A stretch of 8,131 bases of DNA, from the NCBI GenBank assembly GCA_013042895.1, contig JABDPD010000033.1:1-8131 (forward strand), read 5' to 3'. Made by a program: the position numbers and the translations under genes. Shown here piece after piece: positions 6,601 to 8,131 of this stretch. Under the pieces are notes generated by a model. The model did no database searches, was not told where the DNA came from, and saw only the letters and a list, made by a program, of their open reading frames with translations. Source of the stretch: Boseongicola sp. (GTDB lineage: Bacteria; Pseudomonadota; Alphaproteobacteria; Rhodobacterales; Rhodobacteraceae). The first letter of the stretch is position 1. Each line of letters starts with the position of its first letter.

Positions 6601-7244
6601 TGGACTGGACGCGCGCGATCGATGGCTACTGTGAACGCACCGACGCGAGTTATTGGTCGGAACCCATCAATGCGGTGACCAACCTTGCCTTCATTGTGGT
6701 TGCTTTGATCATGTGGCGCCGAACGGCGGGCATGCCTGCGGGACGCTGGTTGTCCGGGGTTTTATTTGCGATCGGGGTGGGCTCGTATCTCTTTCACACC
6801 CACGCGACGGCTTGGTCCGCGACGCTCGATGTCTTACCGATTGCGGTCTTCACATTGAGCTTCATTTACATCGCGAACCGGGATTTTTGGGGCTGGCCAG
6901 TTTGGGGCGCCGCTTTCGGAACATTGGCGTTCATTCCCTATGCCGCTGTTTTGACACCTGTCTTTAACAGCCTGCCGTTTTTCACAATATCATCAGTCTA
7001 TTGGGTTTTGCCGGTATTGATCGCTGCTTATGGTATCTTGCTTCGCCGTCGTGCGTCTGAAACCGGACGGGGATTGCTCATTGGGGCCGGACTGCTGACG
7101 CTGTCACTGGTCTTTCGTTCGCTGGACGAGATTCTGTGCCACCATATTCCATCGGGAACACATTTCGGTTGGCATATCCTGAATGGAATCATGTTGGGCT
7201 GGATGATCGAGGTTTGGCGCCGTCACAGAATGAGAGATGCATAA
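6600..7244 (+). CDS. Ceramidase-family (CREST superfamily) membrane hydrolase
   Basis: A 214-residue protein with about seven predicted helices, of the alkaline ceramidase family (PF05875). The expected active-site residues are present with the spacing known from human ACER3: S62 and H66 (GSYLFH), D77 (LDVLP), and H188-x3-H192 (HFGWH). These would bind zinc and cleave an amide in a membrane lipid. The N-terminus (DGYCERTD, then YWSEPINAVTN) resembles the calcium-binding N-terminal part of that family. The substrate cannot be inferred: ceramides are not certain in this organism, and other amide-linked lipids such as ornithine- or glutamine-type aminolipids are possible. The start overlaps the tadA stop by one base with no clear ribosome binding site, implying coupling to tadA. 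The last 22 bases overlap the end of the convergent AEC transporter gene. Confidence 0.9.
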   Translation: MDWTRAIDGYCERTDASYWSEPINAVTNLAFIVVALIMWRRTAGMPAGRWLSGVLFAIGVGSYLFHTHATAWSATLDVLPIAVFTLSFIYIANRDFWGWPVWGAAFGTLAFIPYAAVLTPVFNSLPFFTISSVYWVLPVLIAAYGILLRRRASETGRGLLIGAGLLTLSLVFRSLDEILCHHIPSGTHFGWHILNGIMLGWMIEVWRRHRMRDA

Positions 7245-8131
7245 AGCGGAATCGCGATCATTGAGAGCAACGTTTGGAAGACCAGGATGTCTGCATAGAG
7301 CTCGGTGTCGCCGCCCATAGCGCGCGCCACCACATATCCGTTGGTGGCTGCGGGTACGGCCGTGATTAGCAGGCCAGCAAGGGTTTCCGTCGCGGAGAGG
7401 CCGAAGATGCTAGCGAGGCCCAAGAAAACTAATGGAACAATGACGGGACGCAGTAGGGCTCCGATCAAGATAGGCGCGGTGATGCGCTTCAACCGGCCCC
7501 AGGAGATCCCGGCACCGACTACGAGGAGTCCAATACCGAGGGCTGCGCGGCCAATGATATCGAGTGTTTCAGATATTGGCGTCGGCAGATCAAAAGGCGC
7601 GGCATTGAGTGCAAGGCCGATTCCGCAGCCAATGACGAGAGGGTTTGTGACGACAACTTTTAAAACGCGCCGTGGGCCCGTGGAGCCGCTGCAGAGCCAA
7701 GCAAGAACGAGGATGTTGCTGACGTTGATCAGGGGGATCAGCACCGACATTCCAACAGCAATGAGAAGCAAGACTTCCGGTCCACCGAGTAGTTCGGCGG
7801 CGGAGAGGGAAATGAAGGCGTTCCAACGGGTCGTGGTTTGAAAAATCGTCGAGAGCGAAGCGGCGGACAAATTCTCAGCCGATAGAATTAATCTGACGCC
7901 GAGCCCGAGAAGACCGGCCGCGATGACCATGCAAACAAGTGCTCCGGCCAAAGGACCGATGCGTTCGGAAGAGAGATCCGCAGTCGCAATTGAATGGATC
8001 AGGATCGCAGGGATGAGGACGCGAAAGCTAAGTTGCTCAATGCCAGTCCAGTGCTCGGCTTTTAGCAGTCCGGTGGCCTTCGCCGTCCAACCCGCCAGAA
8101 TCGCGAGCGCGATGGGCAGGATCGCAAGGGC
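7223..8131 (-). CDS. AEC (auxin efflux carrier) family transporter, N-terminus beyond window
   Basis: A hydrophobic membrane protein; 302 residues are visible up to the right edge with the frame open, so about ten to twenty N-terminal residues are missing (family usually near 310-320). The visible start (AILAGWTAKATGLL, then LSFRVLIPAILI) matches helices 1-2 of AEC transporters. Conserved family features include INVSNILVLAWLC in the middle, NPLVIGCGIGLALN at about 163-176 and the final pair of helices with ITAVPAATNGYVVARAMGG before a short tail. About ten helices in two inverted halves are expected. AEC proteins in bacteria export or exchange organic acids such as malate or malonate; the substrate here is unknown. 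A TTG codon at 7951 is internal, not the start, because conserved sequence continues upstream. Its end overlaps the ceramidase-like gene by 22 bases. Confidence 0.92.
   Translation of the reverse strand, partial: ALAILPIALAILAGWTAKATGLLKAEHWTGIEQLSFRVLIPAILIHSIATADLSSERIGPLAGALVCMVIAAGLLGLGVRLILSAENLSAASLSTIFQTTTRWNAFISLSAAELLGGPEVLLLIAVGMSVLIPLINVSNILVLAWLCSGSTGPRRVLKVVVTNPLVIGCGIGLALNAAPFDLPTPISETLDIIGRAALGIGLLVVGAGISWGRLKRITAPILIGALLRPVIVPLVFLGLASIFGLSATETLAGLLITAVPAATNGYVVARAMGGDTELYADILVFQTLLSMIAIPLYASLIL

Noticed and set aside
7223..7951. Start of the AEC transporter at the TTG codon 7951
   Set aside because: The frame stays open to the window end and the upstream 60 residues match helices 1-2 of the AEC family.

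Overview
The window looks like chromosomal DNA of an alphaproteobacterium, most likely a marine Rhodobacterales (roseobacter-type) species. That placement is an inference from gene content and moderately high GC: a DUF2927 lipoprotein, an SPFH protein with a C-terminal GYF-like domain, an XpaC/TelA pair, and a TadA/RluB divergent pair, packed with very short gaps. No rRNA, tRNA, CRISPR array, insertion sequence or phage gene was recognised. Coding density is near total, and the only non-coding gaps over 30 bases are 5175-5254, 6062-6147 and 803-833.

Region 1 (positions 5174 down to beyond 1, minus strand) is a compact run of seven genes, read in this order: a 65-residue two-helix membrane protein; an XpaC-family membrane protein; a TelA-family (toxic anion resistance) coiled-coil protein; a DUF2927 lipoprotein with a metalloprotease-like HEExxQ motif; an SPFH-domain protein with a Met/Gly-rich linker and a GYF-like C-terminal domain; a small four-helix cytochrome b561-like protein; and a double zinc-ribbon protein cut by the window edge. 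Several junctions overlap by one or a few bases or are 3-31 bases apart, so the set is probably one transcript. XpaC and TelA are often neighbours in bacteria. SPFH plus zinc-ribbon proteins recall the YdjI/YdjG part of the Bacillus subtilis PspA-YdjGHI membrane-stress system. Having both modules together with a lipoprotein and a candidate haem protein suggests an envelope or membrane stress system of unknown trigger. This is the most interesting part of the window.

Region 2 (5255-7244) holds housekeeping RNA-modification genes: an RluB-type 23S rRNA pseudouridine synthase on the minus strand and, divergent from it, tRNA adenosine deaminase tadA on the plus strand. tadA overlaps by one base a membrane hydrolase of the alkaline ceramidase (CREST) family that keeps the full set of expected catalytic residues.

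Region 3 (7223-8131) is most of an AEC (auxin efflux carrier) family transporter on the minus strand. It converges on the ceramidase gene with a 22-base tail overlap and is cut at its N-terminus by the window end.
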